A stretch of 64,000 nt of DNA from Sanguibacter sp. HDW7 (lineage in GTDB: Bacteria; Actinomycetota; Actinomycetes; Actinomycetales; Cellulomonadaceae), in contig NZ_CP049862.1 of NCBI RefSeq assembly GCF_011300875.1, positions 1,488,001 through 1,552,000 of the forward strand. Reading direction: 5' to 3'. This document shows, in pieces, positions 8,308-16,671 of the stretch. The number at the start of each line of letters is the position of its first letter. The first letter of the stretch is position 1. The notes under the pieces are model-generated. The model was not told the DNA's origin, searched no databases, and was given only the letters and a program-made list of their open reading frames with translations. The translations under genes were made by a program, and so were the position numbers.

Positions 8308-8313
8308 AGTCTA
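8308..8313 (-). promoter_or_regulatory. -10 element of the DUF3099-SURF1 operon
   Basis: TAGACT on the minus strand ends 6 nt before the GTG at 8301, which predicts a leaderless transcript. Confidence 0.55.
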
Positions 8314-8484
8314 GTCGTCGTGGGGCGGGACGGAGGCCGCGGGTCGATGGCAGGACAAGGCCCTCCGGCGGGGCGCGAGCCTCCCGGATAGGAGCGCTAC
8401 CACCGACCATGCTGGGTGCGGGCGCACCGCCGCGCCCCCACGACGGGCACGACCCGTCGGTGCGCAGAGCGAAGGAGCCCCACG

Positions 8485-9861
8485 TTGTCAGACGTCACCC
8501 CGATCCCCGCCGGCCTCCGCAGCGTGGGCTACTACGCGAGCTGGCGCGCGACCGGTCCGGGCGGCCCGACCCTGCGACGGCTCTTCGTCGACGGGGCCAT
8601 GGGGGAGCACCTCACGCACCTCAACTACGCGTTCGCGAACATCGCCGGCTCCGCCGAGGCTCTCGACGCCGCCCGGGCACGAGGCGTGCGGGGGCTCGAC
8701 GGTGTCGAGCCGTACACGGCGTTCCTCTCCGACCACCTCGACCCCCACGGCGGCGAGACCGACGTCGCGGGCAACCTCGTCGCCGAGATGCTCCACCTCT
8801 TCAGCGCCGAGGACTCCGTCGCAGGCGTCGCCGACACGCCCGAGCAGCCGCTCGCCGGGATCCTCCACCAGCTGCGCCTCCTCAAGGAGCGCCTGCCGCA
8901 CCTGCGCGTGCTTGTCTCGCTCGGCGGCTGGGCCTGGTCACGCTCGTTCTCCGACGCCGTCGCGACCCCCGAGCGCCGCACGGCGCTCGTCGCCTCGCTC
9001 GTCGACGTGTGGCTGCGCGGCAACCTGCCGCTCGTCGACGGCCGCGGCGGCCCCGGCAGCGCGGCCGGGATCTTCGACGGCATCGACCTCGACTGGGAGT
9101 GGCCCGCCATGCCGGCCGAGACCCAGATGCCCGGCAACGGCGTCGACCTCGACCACGACCGCGACAACTTCCTCGCGTTCGCCGCCGAGCTGCGCCGCGC
9201 GCTCGACGAGCTCGGCACCGAGACCGGCCGGACCTTCGAGATCTCCGCGTTCCTCCCCGCGAGCCACGACGCCGCGGTCGCGGGCGGCTGGAACACCCCC
9301 GAGATGTTCCGCGCCCTCGACTTCGGCAACCTCCAGGGCTACGACCTGCGCGGCCCGTGGGACGCGACGCCCGGCCACCAGGGCAACGTCTACCCGGACC
9401 CCGACCCGGCGCGCGGCAGCGGTCGCGGCATCGAGACCGTCGTCGCGACGTACGTCGACGCGGGGGTCGACCCCGCGCAGCTCAACCTCGGCATGGCCGA
9501 CTACGGCTACGGCTGGCGCAGCTGCGAGCGCGAGCCGTGGGGCCCGGCCGAGGGCCTCGCGACCCAGGACGACGGCTCGGCCGCGCTCGGCTGGGACAGG
9601 CTGCGCGAGCGCGACCTCGAGATCGTCCACGACACGGTCGACGGGAAGTTCAACGCGACGTACGGCTACGACGCGCAGCGACGCGAGTGGTGGACGTTCG
9701 ACGACCCGACGGCCATCGAGGCCAAGACCCGCTGGGCGCTCGCGCAGGGCCTCGGCGGCATCGACCACTGGGAGGTCGCGCACGACCCCGACGCGGAGCT
9801 CGTTGGGACCGGGGCGGACACGCTGCGCGCCGTGGCGCGCGAGCGTGGCACGACGTTGTAG
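8485..9861 (+). CDS. Family 18 glycoside hydrolase (chitinase), no signal peptide
   Basis: A GH18 enzyme of 458 residues that would cleave beta-1,4-N-acetylglucosamine chains by substrate-assisted catalysis. The SLGGWAWSRSF strand is present and the catalytic motif is DGIDLDWE at 198-205 with E205 as acid/base. Downstream are NLQGYDLRGPWD and GIDHWEVAHD barrel strands. The start is a TTG at 8485 with GAAGGAG 7 nt upstream; extending the frame further gives Arg/Thr-rich sequence with no hydrophobic segment, so no secretion signal is visible and no chitin-binding module is present. A cytosolic role on imported or endogenous oligosaccharides, or non-classical export, is possible. Confidence 0.85.
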   Translation: MSDVTPIPAGLRSVGYYASWRATGPGGPTLRRLFVDGAMGEHLTHLNYAFANIAGSAEALDAARARGVRGLDGVEPYTAFLSDHLDPHGGETDVAGNLVAEMLHLFSAEDSVAGVADTPEQPLAGILHQLRLLKERLPHLRVLVSLGGWAWSRSFSDAVATPERRTALVASLVDVWLRGNLPLVDGRGGPGSAAGIFDGIDLDWEWPAMPAETQMPGNGVDLDHDRDNFLAFAAELRRALDELGTETGRTFEISAFLPASHDAAVAGGWNTPEMFRALDFGNLQGYDLRGPWDATPGHQGNVYPDPDPARGSGRGIETVVATYVDAGVDPAQLNLGMADYGYGWRSCEREPWGPAEGLATQDDGSAALGWDRLRERDLEIVHDTVDGKFNATYGYDAQRREWWTFDDPTAIEAKTRWALAQGLGGIDHWEVAHDPDAELVGTGADTLRAVARERGTTL

Positions 9862-10025
9862 GAATCCCACAAACTGCGCGCGGGGCGCGTGCGTGCGCCG
9901 TGCACGTGCGCGCCGCCCGCACGCAGGTAGCGTCGGACGTGTCTGACCACCTGTCGGATCCCGTTCGATAGGACTGCCCGCTCACCCGGGCCGACCCGCC
10001 CCTGACATCCCCTGGAGGTCCCCTC

Positions 10026-10736
10026 GTGGCCGAGCCCCGTACCGTCCTCGTCACCGGCGCCAACCGCGGCATCGGCCGCGCGATCGCCGAGCGCTTCGTC
10101 GCCGCGGGCGACCGCGTCGCGACGATCTACCGCGGCGGAGACCTGCCCGAGGGCGTCGTCGGCGCGATCGCGGACGTCACCGACACCGCGGCCGTCGACG
10201 CCGCGTTCACGGAGATCGAGGCGCAGCTCGGCCCCGTCGAGGTGCTCGTCGCCAACGCCGGCGTCACCAAGGACCAGCTCCTCTTGCGCATGACCGACGA
10301 GGAGTTCGAGCAGGTCATCGACGTCAACCTCACCGGCACGTTCCGCTGCGTGCGTCGCGCCTCCAAGGGCATGATCCGCCTGCGCCGAGGGCGCATCGTC
10401 CTCATCTCCTCGGTCGTCGGCCTCTACGGCGGCCCCGGCCAGGTCAACTACGCGGCGTCGAAGGCCGCGCTCGTCGGCATGGCCCGCTCGATCACGCGCG
10501 AGCTCGGCGGCCGCGGCATCACCGCGAACGTCGTCGCCCCCGGCTTCATCGAGACGGCCATGACGGACGCGCTGCCGGCCGAGCGCCAGGCGCAGTACAA
10601 GGCGTCGATCCCCGCGGGCCGCTTCGCGCGACCCGAGGAGGTTGCAGGCGTCGTCCACTTCCTCGCCTCCGACGAGGCTGGCTACGTCTCGGGCGCCGTC
10701 GTGCCCGTCGACGGCGGGCTCGGCATGGGCCACTGA
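10026..10736 (+). CDS. fabG: 3-oxoacyl-ACP reductase
   Basis: A 236-residue short-chain dehydrogenase. The NADP-binding TGANRGIGRAIA is at the N-terminus, NAG appears as VLVANAGVTKDQL, and the catalytic Ser-Tyr-Lys is in LISSVVG and VNYAASKAALVG. It reduces 3-oxoacyl-ACP in fatty acid elongation. The GTG has GGAGGT 5 nt upstream. It lies directly upstream of fabI, the same pairing as mabA-inhA in mycobacteria, which supports a housekeeping FabG role rather than one of the many generic SDRs. Confidence 0.88.
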   Translation: MAEPRTVLVTGANRGIGRAIAERFVAAGDRVATIYRGGDLPEGVVGAIADVTDTAAVDAAFTEIEAQLGPVEVLVANAGVTKDQLLLRMTDEEFEQVIDVNLTGTFRCVRRASKGMIRLRRGRIVLISSVVGLYGGPGQVNYAASKAALVGMARSITRELGGRGITANVVAPGFIETAMTDALPAERQAQYKASIPAGRFARPEEVAGVVHFLASDEAGYVSGAVVPVDGGLGMGH

Positions 10737-10827
10737 CCACCGATATCCTCTTCTGCGGAACTCACCGCGCAAGGGTGCGCACGGCCCAGGCCGTCGCCGC
10801 CCGCGCGCGCGACGAAAGGAACTGACC

Positions 10828-11595
10828 ATGGGCCTCCTCGAGGGCAAGAAGCTTCTCATCACCGGTGTCCTCACCGACCACTCGATCGCGTTCCACGTCG
10901 CGCGCCTCGCCCAGCTCGAAGGGGCCGAGGTCGTCCTCACGTCCTTCGGCCGGCAGATGCGTCTCACGCAGGCGATCGCCAAGCGACTTCCGGCGCCCGC
11001 GCCCGTCATCGAGCTCGACATCACCGACGACGAGCACCTCGCGACGCTCGCCGACCGGCTGCGCGAGCACGTCGACCACCTCGACGGTGCCGTCCACTCG
11101 ATCGGGTTCGCGCCCCAGTCCGTCATGGGCGGCAACTTCCTCAACGGCGAGTGGGCGGACGTCGCCACGGCCCTCGAGGTCTCCGCGTTCTCGCTCAAGT
11201 CGCTCGCCGTCGCGGTCAAGCCGCTCATGACGGGCGGCGGCTCGATCGTCGGCCTGACGTTCGACGCGTCGTTCGCGTGGCCCGTCTACGACTGGATGGG
11301 CGTCGCCAAGGCCGCGTTCGAGTCGACGTCGCGCTACCTCGCGCGCGACCTCGGCCCCGACGGCATCCGCGTCAATCTCGTCTCCGCCGGCCCCATCCGC
11401 ACGACGGCCGCGAAGTCCATCCCCGGCTTCGAGAAGATGGAGGGCGGCTGGCCCGAGCGCGCGCCCCTCGGCTGGGACCAGACGGACCCCGAGCCGACCG
11501 CCCGCGCAGTCGCCGCGCTGCTGAGCGACTGGTTCCCCGCGACGACCGGCGAGATCGTCCACGTCGACGGCGGGGTTCACGCTATGGGACTCTAG
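10828..11595 (+). CDS. fabI: Enoyl-ACP reductase FabI/InhA type
   Basis: A 255-residue NADH-dependent enoyl-ACP reductase completing each elongation round. It shows the FabI-specific start GKKLLITGVLTDHSIAFHVA and the extended active site Y154-x6-K161 in VYDWMGVAKAAF. VNLVSAGPIRTTAAKSIPGF and a C-terminal GEIVHVDGGVHAMGL complete the fold. GAAAGGA lies 7 nt before the ATG. A TATCCT at 10744-10749 between fabG and fabI may give a second promoter. It is the triclosan/isoniazid-target family. Confidence 0.92.
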   Translation: MGLLEGKKLLITGVLTDHSIAFHVARLAQLEGAEVVLTSFGRQMRLTQAIAKRLPAPAPVIELDITDDEHLATLADRLREHVDHLDGAVHSIGFAPQSVMGGNFLNGEWADVATALEVSAFSLKSLAVAVKPLMTGGGSIVGLTFDASFAWPVYDWMGVAKAAFESTSRYLARDLGPDGIRVNLVSAGPIRTTAAKSIPGFEKMEGGWPERAPLGWDQTDPEPTARAVAALLSDWFPATTGEIVHVDGGVHAMGL

Positions 11596-11599
11596 TTCC

Positions 11600-12121
11600 A
11601 TGCCCACGACGACGCGGACGCTTGTCGTCCTCCGCCACGCGAAGGCCGAGCCCGCTCAGGGCGGCTCCGACGAGATCCGACCCCTCGCACTCACGGGGCG
11701 CCGACAGGCGTCCTCCGTGGGGCACCACCTCCAGGACGCAGGACTGCTGCCCGAGGTCGTGCTCGTCTCGACGGCATTGCGCACGCGTCAGACGTGGGAG
11801 CTTGCGCGCGCCGGCCTGCGCGAGATCGAGCCCGAGGTCGACCTGCGTGACGAGCTCTACGCGGCGTCCGCGGGCGACCTGCTCGAGGCCGTGCGCGGGG
11901 TCGACGCCCGGGTCCGCACTGTCCTCGTCGTCGGGCACGAGCCTGCGGTGTCGGGCCTCGCGGCCTACCTCGCGGGTGACGGCTCCGACTCGTCGGCCGT
12001 CGCGCAGGTGCGCGCGGGCGTCCCGACAGCGTCGCTCTCCGTCCTGCGGGCCGAGGGCCCGTGGGACGGTTGGAGCCGTGGGGGCGCACGCCTCGAGGGA
12101 GTCTTCCGCCCGCAGGTCTGA
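11600..12121 (+). CDS. sixA: SixA-type histidine phosphatase
   Basis: A 173-residue single-domain histidine phosphatase. The phosphate-accepting motif is LRHAKAE with H13, followed by LTGRRQASSVG, STALRTRQTWE and the second catalytic histidine in VLVVGHEPAVSGLAAYL. SixA proteins dephosphorylate phosphohistidine domains; the partner here is unknown. It begins four bases after the fabI stop, so it probably shares that transcript, and it is followed by a very strong terminator. Confidence 0.85.
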   Translation: MPTTTRTLVVLRHAKAEPAQGGSDEIRPLALTGRRQASSVGHHLQDAGLLPEVVLVSTALRTRQTWELARAGLREIEPEVDLRDELYAASAGDLLEAVRGVDARVRTVLVVGHEPAVSGLAAYLAGDGSDSSAVAQVRAGVPTASLSVLRAEGPWDGWSRGGARLEGVFRPQV

Positions 12122-12128
12122 GGACCAG

Positions 12129-12163
12129 CGAAGTCCCTCCCGCCTTCGGCGGGAGGGACTTCG
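12129..12163 (+). terminator. Strong terminator after sixA
   Basis: A 16-bp perfect stem with AAGTCCCTCCCGCC on the left side and its complement on the right closes a TTC loop, starting 8 nt after the sixA stop. Confidence 0.8.
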
Positions 12164-12229
12164 TCGTCTACGGAGCAGACGTTGCCGCGTGCGTGCCGGG
12201 CCGCCACCTGGGTGCCGGCGCGCGGTGCG

Positions 12230-12348
12230 GTTCGTTGCGTCGGTGGACCATCGAGGGGTGCGTCCGCGCAACGAGCCTGGGTCGGCTCAGCTGCCGACCG
12301 AGTTGATTGCGTCGGCGGACCACCACGGGGTGCCCGTGCGCAATGAAC
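12230..12348. repeat. Two copies of a 47-nt inverted-repeat element
   Basis: Copy 1 (12230-12276) and copy 2 (12302-12348) have the same length and start 72 nt apart. Each begins GTTsrTTGCG and ends CGCAAyGArC, so the ends pair as a 10-bp stem around a 27-nt centre containing TCGGyGGACCA and GGGGTGC. One stem pair changes G-C to A-T between copies, a compensatory change. The element has no coding signature and sits between convergent sixA and serB. Confidence 0.75.
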
Positions 12349-12357
12349 TGGCTCAGG

Positions 12358-12394
12358 GAGCGGCCCCTTGGCCGCTCGCACGGCTCGGCCGTGC
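12358..12394 (-). terminator. Tandem hairpins downstream of serB
   Basis: GAGCGGCC/GGCCGCTC (12358-12377, CCTT loop) and GCACGGC/GCCGTGC (12378-12394, TCG loop) abut each other just beyond the serB stop. They likely end serB transcription. Confidence 0.55.
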
Positions 12395-12428
12395 AGGAGC
12401 GCACAGAACTTGCCGGCGGGGGCGGGGC

Positions 12429-13097
12429 TCAGCTCGTGAGGGCTGCGACCTCGCGGTCGATGATCTCGAGCGCTGCGTCGAGCCGCGGCCCGTCGATGCT
12501 GAACGGGGCCTGCTCGCGCACGACGGGCTTCGCGTCGAACGCGATGCCGATCGCTGCCGCACCGATCATCGCGAGGTCGTTCGCACCGTCGCCGATCGCG
12601 ATCGTGCGTGACATGTCGATGCCCTCCTCGGCGGCGAACGCACGCAGCGTCTCCTCCTTGACCTCGCGGTCGATGACCGGACCGGTCGTGCGGCCCGTGA
12701 GCGTGCCGCCCTCGGACTCGAGGCGGTTGGCCCGGACGCGCGTAATGCCGGCGCGGGCGGCGAGTGGCACGACGATCTCCTCGAAGCCGCCCGAGACGAG
12801 CCCGACGACCCAGCCACGCGACTGCGCCTCAGCGACAAGCTCGAGCGCGCCCGGCGTCACCGTGACCTCCGCGAGGACGTCGTCGAACACCGAGTCCGGA
12901 AGTCCCGCGAGGAGCGCGACGCGACGCTCGAGCGACTCGCCGAAGTCGATCTCGCCGCGCATCGCGGCGCTTGTCACGGCCGCGACCTCCTCACGAGCGC
13001 CCGCGTGGGCGGCGAGAAGCTCGATGACCTCCGCGGTGATGAAGGTGGAGTCGACGTCCATGACGAGGAGCCAGCGATCGGCCTGGGGAGTGGTCAC
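12429..13097 (-). CDS. serB: Phosphoserine phosphatase
   Basis: A 222-residue HAD phosphatase for the last step of serine synthesis. The nucleophile motif is MDVDSTFI with D14 and D16, the helical cap (about 20-75) contains GEIDFGESLERRVALLAGLP typical of SerB, the second motif is VSGGFEEI, and IAIGDGANDLAMI is the metal-binding motif. It lacks the N-terminal ACT domain of some SerB enzymes. The GTG start at 13097 follows TATCCT plus 6 nt, matching the leaderless pattern, and there is no Shine-Dalgarno sequence. Confidence 0.9.
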   Translation of the reverse strand: MTTPQADRWLLVMDVDSTFITAEVIELLAAHAGAREEVAAVTSAAMRGEIDFGESLERRVALLAGLPDSVFDDVLAEVTVTPGALELVAEAQSRGWVVGLVSGGFEEIVVPLAARAGITRVRANRLESEGGTLTGRTTGPVIDREVKEETLRAFAAEEGIDMSRTIAIGDGANDLAMIGAAAIGIAFDAKPVVREQAPFSIDGPRLDAALEIIDREVAALTS

Positions 13098-13103
13098 GGA
13101 GCA

Positions 13104-13109
13104 AGGATA
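13104..13109 (-). promoter_or_regulatory. -10 element of leaderless serB
   Basis: TATCCT on the minus strand lies 6 nt before the GTG at 13097. Confidence 0.5.
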
Positions 13110-13188
13110 GGGACGCTCCGGGCGCGCCGTCCGCGCGGCCCGCCACGCGGACGCACGCCTGCCCCGAACCATGCCGACCCCGAACGTG

Positions 13189-13224
13189 CGACGACCCCGG
13201 CCGCGTGTGCGGCCGGGGTCGTCG
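13189..13224 (-). terminator. Terminator after glgC
   Basis: A perfect 16-bp stem (CGACGACCCCGGCCGC and its complement) with a GTGT loop lies 20 nt after the glgC stop and before serB. Confidence 0.75.
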
Positions 13225-13243
13225 TCGGGTGGTGCTGCACGGG

Positions 13244-14485
13244 TCAGCGCGTGACGCGCGCTCCCTTGGGGATGACCGTGATGCCGGACTCCGTCACCGT
13301 GTAGCCGCGTGCGCGGTCGAACTCGGCGTCGAAGCCGACGCGCGCGTTCTCCTCGATGATGACGTTCTTGTCGATGATGCAGCGGTTGACCTGGGCGTAG
13401 CGGTCGACCGTGACGCCGTCGAGGATGACGGAGTCCGCGATCATCGACCACGAGTGCAGGCGCGAGCCGGGGGAGACGATCGAGCCCGAGACCTGCGCCC
13501 CGGAGACGATGACACCGGGGGAGACGATCGAGTCGACCGCGTGACCGAGCCGGCCGGCACCCGCGTGGACGAACTTCGCGGGCGGGAGCCCGACGTAGCC
13601 CGTGTAGAGCGGCCAGTCGCCGTTGTAGAGGTTGAACACGGGTCGCGTCGCGATGAGGTCCATGTTCGCGTCGTAGTACGCGTCGAGCGTCCCGACGTCA
13701 CGCCAGTAGTCGCGGTCACGGTCGGTCGAGCCGGGCACGTCGTTGCGGATGAAGTCGTAGACGGCTGCCGTGCCGCGCTCGACGAACGCGGGCACGATGT
13801 CGCCGCCCATGTCGTGCCGGCTCGCAGCGTCGTCCGCGTCGCGGGTCACGGCCTCGACGAGGGCCTCGGCGGTGAAGACGTAGTTGCCCATCGAGGCGAG
13901 AACCTCGCCGGGGGAGTCGGCGAGCCCGACCGGGTCGGTCGGCTTCTCGAGGAACGCGCGGATCTTCGTCGGGTCCGCGGGGTCGGTGTCGATGACGCCG
14001 AACTGGTCGGCGAGCCCGATCGGCTGACGGATGCCCGCGACCGTGAGCTCTGCGCCCGACTCGAGGTGGGCGTCGACCATCTGGGAGAAGTCCATGCGGT
14101 AGACGTGGTCGGCGCCGACGACGACGACGATGTCGGGCTTCTCCTCATGGATGATGTTGAGGCACTGGTAGATCGCGTCGGCGCTGCCGAGGTACCAGTG
14201 CTTGCCGACGCGCTGCTGCGCGGGGACCGGCGCCACGAAGTTGCCCAGCAGGTGCGACATGCGCCAGGTCTTCGAGATGTGCCGATCGAGGCTGTGCGAC
14301 TTGTACTGCGTGAGCACGACGATCTGCAGGTAGTGCGAGTTCACGAGGTTGGACAGCGCGAAGTCGATGAGGCGGTAGATGCCGCCGAACGGCACCGCGG
14401 GCTTGGCCCGGTCCGCCGTCAGTGGCATCAGCCGCTTTCCTTCTCCGCCTGCAAGGACGATTGCCAGGACCCGAGGAGCAGCCAT
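13244..14485 (-). CDS. glgC: Glucose-1-phosphate adenylyltransferase
   Basis: A 413-residue ADP-glucose pyrophosphorylase giving ADP-glucose for glycogen and maltosyl-phosphate synthesis. The nucleotide loop is [20 protein letters not shown] near the N-terminus, followed by the glucose-1-phosphate region [13 protein letters not shown] and [23 protein letters not shown] and FLEKP complete the catalytic domain. The C-terminal quarter is a left-handed beta-helix (for example [20 protein letters not shown]). It is divergent from glgA, as in many actinobacteria. TAGGGT lies 6 nt before the ATG, so it is likely leaderless. Confidence 0.95.
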   Translation of the reverse strand: MAAPRVLAIVLAGGEGKRLMPLTADRAKPAVPFGGIYRLIDFALSNLVNSHYLQIVVLTQYKSHSLDRHISKTWRMSHLLGNFVAPVPAQQRVGKHWYLGSADAIYQCLNIIHEEKPDIVVVVGADHVYRMDFSQMVDAHLESGAELTVAGIRQPIGLADQFGVIDTDPADPTKIRAFLEKPTDPVGLADSPGEVLASMGNYVFTAEALVEAVTRDADDAASRHDMGGDIVPAFVERGTAAVYDFIRNDVPGSTDRDRDYWRDVGTLDAYYDANMDLIATRPVFNLYNGDWPLYTGYVGLPPAKFVHAGAGRLGHAVDSIVSPGVIVSGAQVSGSIVSPGSRLHSWSMIADSVILDGVTVDRYAQVNRCIIDKNVIIEENARVGFDAEFDRARGYTVTESGITVIPKGARVTR

Positions 14486-14491
14486 GACGAA

Positions 14492-14497
14492 ACCCTA
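14492..14497 (-). promoter_or_regulatory. -10 element of leaderless glgC
   Basis: TAGGGT on the minus strand is separated by 6 nt from the ATG at 14485. Confidence 0.55.
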
Positions 14498-14614
14498 GTG
14501 GCACACGGGCAGTTCCGGGACCACCGACGCGAAGGATGTCGCAGTCTGGTCATCCACCGGTCACATGCGACAGGACGCGGGCGTGCCGAGGCTGTGCGGC
14601 GACGCTCGGGCCGC

Positions 14615-14620
14615 TACGGT
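14615..14620 (+). promoter_or_regulatory. -10 element of leaderless glgA
   Basis: TACGGT lies 7 nt before the GTG at 14628. With the glgC box it forms a 143-bp divergent control region. Confidence 0.5.
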
Positions 14621-14627
14621 TCGTCGT

Positions 14628-15845
14628 GTGAGAGTCGACCTTCTGACCCGTGAGTTCCCTCCCTTCGTCTACGGCGGGGCGGGGGTGCACGTCGCCGAGC
14701 TCTCGGCGGTCCTGCGCGCGCACGCCGACGTGCGCGTGCACTGCTTCGACGGTCCTCGCGACGAGACGGAGCAGCCCGGCGTCACGGGCTACACCGCACC
14801 CGAGGAGCTCGCAGCCGCGAACCCCGCGCTGTCGACGTTCGGTGTCGACCTCGAGATGGCGGCCGGGGTCGCGGGGACGGATCTCGTCCACTCGCACACC
14901 TGGTACGCGAACCTCGCCGGCCACCTCGGTTCGTTGCTCCACGGCGTGCCCCACGTCATCTCGGCGCACTCGCTCGAGCCGCTGCGGCCGTGGAAGTCCG
15001 AGCAGCTCGGCGGCGGCTACGCGCTGTCGTCGTGGGCAGAGCGCACGGCGTACGAGGCGGCCGACGCGATCATCGCGGTCTCGGGCGGCATGCGCGCGGA
15101 CATCCTGCGCTCCTACCCGTCGATCGACCCGGCGCGCGTCCACGTCGTCCACAACGGCATCGACCTTGACGCGTGGCAGCGCCCGACGGGCGAGGCTGCG
15201 CGCGTCGGCGACGACGCCGTCCGCGGTCTCGGCGTCGACCCCGGCCGCCCCGCGGTCGTCTTCGTCGGCCGCATCACGCGCCAGAAGGGCCTGCCGTACC
15301 TGCTGCGCGCGGCCGAGCAGCTGCCCGCCGACGTCCAGCTCGTCCTGTGCGCGGGCTCGCCCGACACCCCGCAGATCGCCGAAGAGGTCTCGGCCGCGGT
15401 CGCCGAGCTCTCGAAGCGCCGCTCGGGCGTCGTGTGGATCGAGGAGATGCTCCCGCGCGAGACGCTCGTCGCGCTGCTCGCGGCGTGCACGGTCTTCGTG
15501 TGCCCGTCGATCTACGAGCCCCTCGGCATCGTCAACCTCGAGGCCATGGCCGTCGGCCTGCCCGTCGTCGGTTCCGCGACCGGCGGCATCCCCGAGGTCG
15601 TCGACGATGGCGTCACGGGCCTGCTCGTGCCGATCGAGCAGGTGCAGGACGGCACCGGCACGCCGACCGACCCGGACCGCTTCGTCAACGACCTCGCCGA
15701 CGCCCTCGTGCGCGTCGTCTCCGACCCCGAGCGTGCGGCCGAGATGGGCCTGGCGGCCCGCCGCCGGGTCGAGGAGCACTTCGCCTGGACGGCGATCGGC
15801 GAGCGCACGATGGAGGTCTACCGCGCGGTGCTCGACGGCCGCTGA
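14628..15845 (+). CDS. glgA: Glycogen synthase / alpha-maltose-1-phosphate synthase, GT4 type
   Basis: A 405-residue GT-B glycosyltransferase using ADP-glucose. The N-domain opens with REFPPFVYGGAGVHVAEL, the acceptor-side Gly-rich loop. The C-domain has VVFVGRITRQKGLPYLLRA and the E-x7-E motif in PSIYEPLGIVNLEAMAVG. This GT4 branch is annotated GlgA in actinobacteria, but its mycobacterial member (GlgM) mainly makes maltose-1-phosphate, so both roles should be kept in mind. The GTG start is favoured by TACGGT 7 nt upstream and by the usual MRVDLLTREFPP N-terminus. It is divergent from glgC, which supplies its donor. The 3' end overlaps the convergent hypothetical gene by 28 bp. Confidence 0.9.
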   Translation: MRVDLLTREFPPFVYGGAGVHVAELSAVLRAHADVRVHCFDGPRDETEQPGVTGYTAPEELAAANPALSTFGVDLEMAAGVAGTDLVHSHTWYANLAGHLGSLLHGVPHVISAHSLEPLRPWKSEQLGGGYALSSWAERTAYEAADAIIAVSGGMRADILRSYPSIDPARVHVVHNGIDLDAWQRPTGEAARVGDDAVRGLGVDPGRPAVVFVGRITRQKGLPYLLRAAEQLPADVQLVLCAGSPDTPQIAEEVSAAVAELSKRRSGVVWIEEMLPRETLVALLAACTVFVCPSIYEPLGIVNLEAMAVGLPVVGSATGGIPEVVDDGVTGLLVPIEQVQDGTGTPTDPDRFVNDLADALVRVVSDPERAAEMGLAARRRVEEHFAWTAIGERTMEVYRAVLDGR

Positions 15846-16609
15846 GGCGGTTCCTGCGCAGCCGTGACGTGCCACGTCACGGCCGACAGCAGCCGTCGGG
15901 CAGCCCTCTCGACACCCGCGACGCGGGGCGAGGTCGGGAGCGCGGCGACGAGGGCCCGCGCCCGCGCCGCCTCGGCGAGCGCCACGAGCGCCTCCTCGTC
16001 GAGCTCGGGCAGCGGCCCGGCCGGCCCCGAGGCGTCGTCGGCCAGGGTCGGCAGCATCGGGGCGGCGACGATGAGCGCGTGCCGCAGCGCGGCACGCGCG
16101 TCCTCGAGCGACCCGAGCGCGTCCTCGATGCGGCGCTCCCACGGCCCTACCTCGTGGAGCGACCACGCGACCGCGTGCCCCGACTCCCACGCCGAGCCGT
16201 AGCGCTCGACGTGCGGCACCGCGAGCACGTGGGCGCCGTCGGACGTGACGAGCAGGCACTCGCCCGCCGTGAGCGCGTGGCGCGGCGCAAGCACGGGCAG
16301 CGCGGCGCCGTCGTCGTCGGACGGCAGGAGCGCGACCGCTCGGCAACCGGGTCCGAGCCAGCGCGCGACGACGTCGACGAGCGCACCGGGGGAGGGCTCC
16401 CAGAACTCCGCACCACGCGGCAGGTCGCCGGAACCCTCACGGAGCGTGTGCGGGTCGTCGCCGTCGGCCGCGGCGCCCAGGGCGCGCGCAGCGCCGGCGA
16501 CGGGCGCGGCCGTACCTCCCCAGGACGCACCCGGGGCCGGCCTGCCCTCGACCGCGAGCCACAGCGCGAGGCGCACGGAACGGGGCACGGGCGAGGTGGC
16601 GCCGCTCAC
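15818..16609 (-). CDS. Hypothetical protein, actinobacterial
   Basis: A 263-residue soluble protein rich in Ala, Arg and Glu with no signal peptide or membrane helix. Visible blocks are VRLALWLAVEG near the start, LLPSDDDGAALPVLAPRHAL, LLVTSDGAHVLAVPHVERYGSAW and a helical C-terminal half. I do not recognise a domain. The GTG start has TACCGT 6 nt upstream, so it is probably leaderless. It converges on glgA with a 28-bp overlap of the two 3' ends and is divergent from the ABC ATPase gene. Confidence 0.7.
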   Translation of the reverse strand: MSGATSPVPRSVRLALWLAVEGRPAPGASWGGTAAPVAGAARALGAAADGDDPHTLREGSGDLPRGAEFWEPSPGALVDVVARWLGPGCRAVALLPSDDDGAALPVLAPRHALTAGECLLVTSDGAHVLAVPHVERYGSAWESGHAVAWSLHEVGPWERRIEDALGSLEDARAALRHALIVAAPMLPTLADDASGPAGPLPELDEEALVALAEAARARALVAALPTSPRVAGVERAARRLLSAVTWHVTAAQEPPQRPSSTAR

Positions 16610-16615
16610 GTCTCC

Positions 16616-16621
16616 ACGGTA
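16616..16621 (-). promoter_or_regulatory. -10 element of the hypothetical gene
   Basis: TACCGT on the minus strand with a 6-nt gap to the GTG at 16609. Confidence 0.5.
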
Positions 16622-16659
16622 CGCCGGGGTGCCGTGCCACGTCGCGGGTTCGTCGCCGT

Positions 16660-16665
16660 TAGGCT
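16660..16665 (+). promoter_or_regulatory. -10 element of the ABC ATPase gene
   Basis: TAGGCT with exactly 6 nt to the ATG at 16672; leaderless geometry. Confidence 0.55.
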
Positions 16666-16671
16666 CGGGCC

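Noticed and set aside
9862-10025. Riboswitch or FasR-type operator upstream of fabG
   Set aside because: No convincing conserved structure or palindrome could be matched; only a possible TAGGAC -10 near 9969 is visible.
12129-12394. Possible CRISPR-like repeat cluster
   Set aside because: Only two copies of the 47-nt element, no uniform spacers and no cas genes; the remaining structures are ordinary hairpins.
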